The translations under genes and the position numbers were made by a program. DNA of 6,562 bases. Origin: a bacterium (GTDB lineage: Bacteria; Krumholzibacteriota; Krumholzibacteria; LZORAL124-64-63). This document shows, piece by piece, positions 5,714 to 6,562 of this stretch; position 1 is the first letter of the stretch, and each line of letters begins with the position of its first letter. The notes beneath the pieces are model-generated. The model searched no databases. It worked only from the letters and a program-made list of their open reading frames with translations, and was not told the DNA's origin. The stretch lies in NCBI GenBank assembly GCA_021767885.1, contig JAASSM010000113.1, positions 1-6,562 of the forward strand. The letters are read 5' to 3'.

Positions 5714-6391
5714 ATGATCCGGACCTGCCGGTTGATCATCCCGCCCCTGATCGTCGTCATGCTGGCCATGCTCGCCGCACCGGCGGCCGCCCAGCGCCGC
5801 GCCGGTCGCGCCGTCTTTCCCGATCACCCGCGCCCCGCGCCCCTGCAGCTGGTCCTCGAGGGCGGCGCGGCGCTCCCCGGCGGGGACCTCGGCGATGATT
5901 TCGTGGGCACGGCCCGTGGCCTGGGCGCCGGCACGGGCTACGAGCTGGGAGCCCGCCTGCGGTTCTGGCTCGGCGAGAGCACGGCGGTGGGGCCGGCCTT
6001 CCACCACGCCAACTTCGGGGACTGGGAGGACCTGGACGCCGCCGGCGTGGCCTATGCCATCCGCACCTCGGTCTACCGGTACGGGGTGGACCTGCAGCAG
6101 TTCCTCGGGTCTCGCGGCGACCGCCGCACGGTACGCCCCTACCTGACTCTCGGCGTGGCGCTCTGCCACAACCGCTACCAGGACTGGATCGCCGACGGAG
6201 GCACGTTCGTCACGTCGTCGCAGAACCTCGCCTTCGGCGTCGGTGGCGGCGTGGCCATGGGGCCGGTGGAGCTCAGCGCCCTCTGGACCTACAACCCGGC
6301 GGAGAACCGTCAGCTCCCCGCCGCGCCCGAGGTCACCGATGCCGAGTTCGACTGGAGCTACCTGACGCTGCGCGCCGGTCTGGCCTTCTAG
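5714..6391 (+). CDS. Secreted outer-membrane beta-barrel protein of unknown function
   Basis: A 225-residue protein with a classical Sec signal peptide: a basic start (MIRTCR), a hydrophobic core (LIIPPLIVVMLAMLAAP) and a probable cleavage after AAA near residue 26 (AAAQ). The mature part is built of alternating polar/hydrophobic, Gly- and aromatic-rich strands (YELGARLRFWL, YRYGVDLQQFL, YLTLGVALCHN, NLAFGVGGGVAM, VELSALWTYNP). It ends YLTLRAGLAF; a final Phe is the usual signal for BAM-dependent barrel assembly. The length and strand pattern fit a small barrel of about 8 strands, like the OmpA-barrel/OmpW or porin-like 'outer membrane protein beta-barrel' families, but no family was recognised with certainty. 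The ATG has GAGGAGG 9 bases upstream. It is preceded by the kinase and a probable terminator, so it likely has its own promoter. A functional tie to the kinase is possible but not shown. Confidence 0.85.
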   Translation: MIRTCRLIIPPLIVVMLAMLAAPAAAQRRAGRAVFPDHPRPAPLQLVLEGGAALPGGDLGDDFVGTARGLGAGTGYELGARLRFWLGESTAVGPAFHHANFGDWEDLDAAGVAYAIRTSVYRYGVDLQQFLGSRGDRRTVRPYLTLGVALCHNRYQDWIADGGTFVTSSQNLAFGVGGGVAMGPVELSALWTYNPAENRQLPAAPEVTDAEFDWSYLTLRAGLAF

Positions 6392-6414
6392 CTGGATTCT
6401 CGCGTCAGGTCGCC

Positions 6415-6440
6415 GGGGCGGTCGCCAGGGCGGCCGCCCC
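6415..6440 (+). terminator. GC-rich hairpin after the beta-barrel gene
   Basis: Perfect arms GGGGCGG (6415-6421) and CCGCCCC (6434-6440) around a 12-base loop that can itself pair (CGCC with GGCG). It is followed by TCCGTCTCGCCTCTG, pyrimidine-rich but without a T-run. It lies 24 bases after the stop codon. It is probably the first of two tandem terminator structures. Confidence 0.4.
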
Positions 6441-6460
6441 TCCGTCTCGCCTCTGCCGAT

Positions 6461-6487
6461 CCCCGCCCTGTCCGGTGCGGGGTTTCA
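6461..6487 (+). terminator. Second hairpin with short T-tract after the beta-barrel gene
   Basis: Perfect 6-bp arms CCCCGC (6461-6466) and GCGGGG (6477-6482) with a 10-base loop, followed at once by TTTC. Of the hairpins in the window this is the closest to a standard intrinsic terminator for plus-strand transcription, though the T-tract is short. Confidence 0.5.
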
Positions 6488-6562
6488 CCCGAAGGTAACG
6501 GGATCTTTACGGCTCGCTGACATGGCACCGGTACCGTGCAGCCGTTCCGAGGCCGCGGCCCC
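6488..6562. other. Intergenic end of window, no gene supported
   Basis: These 75 bases hold a small AT-richer patch (GGTAACGGGATCTTTACGG, itself a GTAA/TTAC inverted repeat) and the palindrome CGGTACCG (6528-6535). Both could belong to the control region of a gene beyond the edge. An ATG at 6522 is open to the edge but has no ribosome site. Confidence 0.4.

Noticed and set aside
2405..6391. A 1328-codon open frame on the plus strand covering the kinase and the beta-barrel gene
   Set aside because: Its upstream part is the off-frame shadow of the kinase: Arg/Pro/Gly/Ala-rich low-complexity protein with no domains. Stops are rare off-frame in such GC-rich DNA. Only its last 225 codons, from the ATG at 5714, are a real gene that happens to share the frame.
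6523..6541. Sigma-54-like TGGCAC ... TGCA at the window end
   Set aside because: The GG-to-GC spacing is 12, not the required 10.
6522..6562. ATG-initiated frame running off the window end
   Set aside because: No Shine-Dalgarno sequence and too few codons to judge. It starts MAPVPCSRSEAAA with no recognisable feature.
1..6562. CRISPR arrays, tRNA or rRNA genes, insertion sequences, defence or phage modules
   Set aside because: No regularly spaced repeats, no cloverleaf or rRNA signature, no transposase or integrase motifs were seen on either strand.

Overview
The window is strongly GC-rich (about 70% by eye), uses clear Shine-Dalgarno sequences, and ends with a secreted beta-barrel protein carrying a C-terminal Phe. 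This points to a Gram-negative, high-GC bacterium. The phylum cannot be fixed from the sequence; deep-branching high-GC groups with outer membranes (Myxococcota, Gemmatimonadota or Krumholzibacteriota-like lineages) would all fit.

Layout. The left part, on the minus strand and read right to left, is the start of a histidine biosynthesis operon: promoter, leader peptide, attenuator, hisG, and hisC cut by the window edge one codon before its expected catalytic lysine. The 234-base gap between a TetR-family gene and hisG appears to hold a complete transcription attenuator. It has a TTGACA-type promoter whose -35 overlaps the tetR stop codon, a 21-residue leader peptide with six His codons in eight (HSHRHHHH), a hairpin directly after the His run, and a 12-bp GC-rich terminator-like hairpin. 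The leader segment ending the peptide can pair with the 5' arm of that terminator, so all four classical segments (1:2, 2:3, 3:4) can be assigned. A further small hairpin overlaps the hisG ribosome binding site.

The middle part is a divergent pair: a TetR-family repressor (minus) and a 1001-residue membrane hybrid histidine kinase (plus; two membrane helices, four PAS domains, HDFNN-type H-box, ATPase domain, receiver). The roughly 150-base region between them holds a TATTAT -10 box for the repressor gene and two related small palindromes of the form TTCA-N(1-2)-TGAA, one at each candidate promoter. They are candidate operators for repressor control of both genes.

The right part has a hairpin after the kinase, a possible sigma-54-like -24/-12 element, a 225-residue secreted outer-membrane beta-barrel protein, and two terminator-like hairpins. 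The last ~75 bases hold no supportable gene.

Working together: the his genes form one unit controlled by histidine supply (attenuation, plus probable allosteric feedback through the HisG C-terminal domain). The TetR, kinase and beta-barrel genes look like a separate regulatory neighbourhood whose signals are not revealed here.
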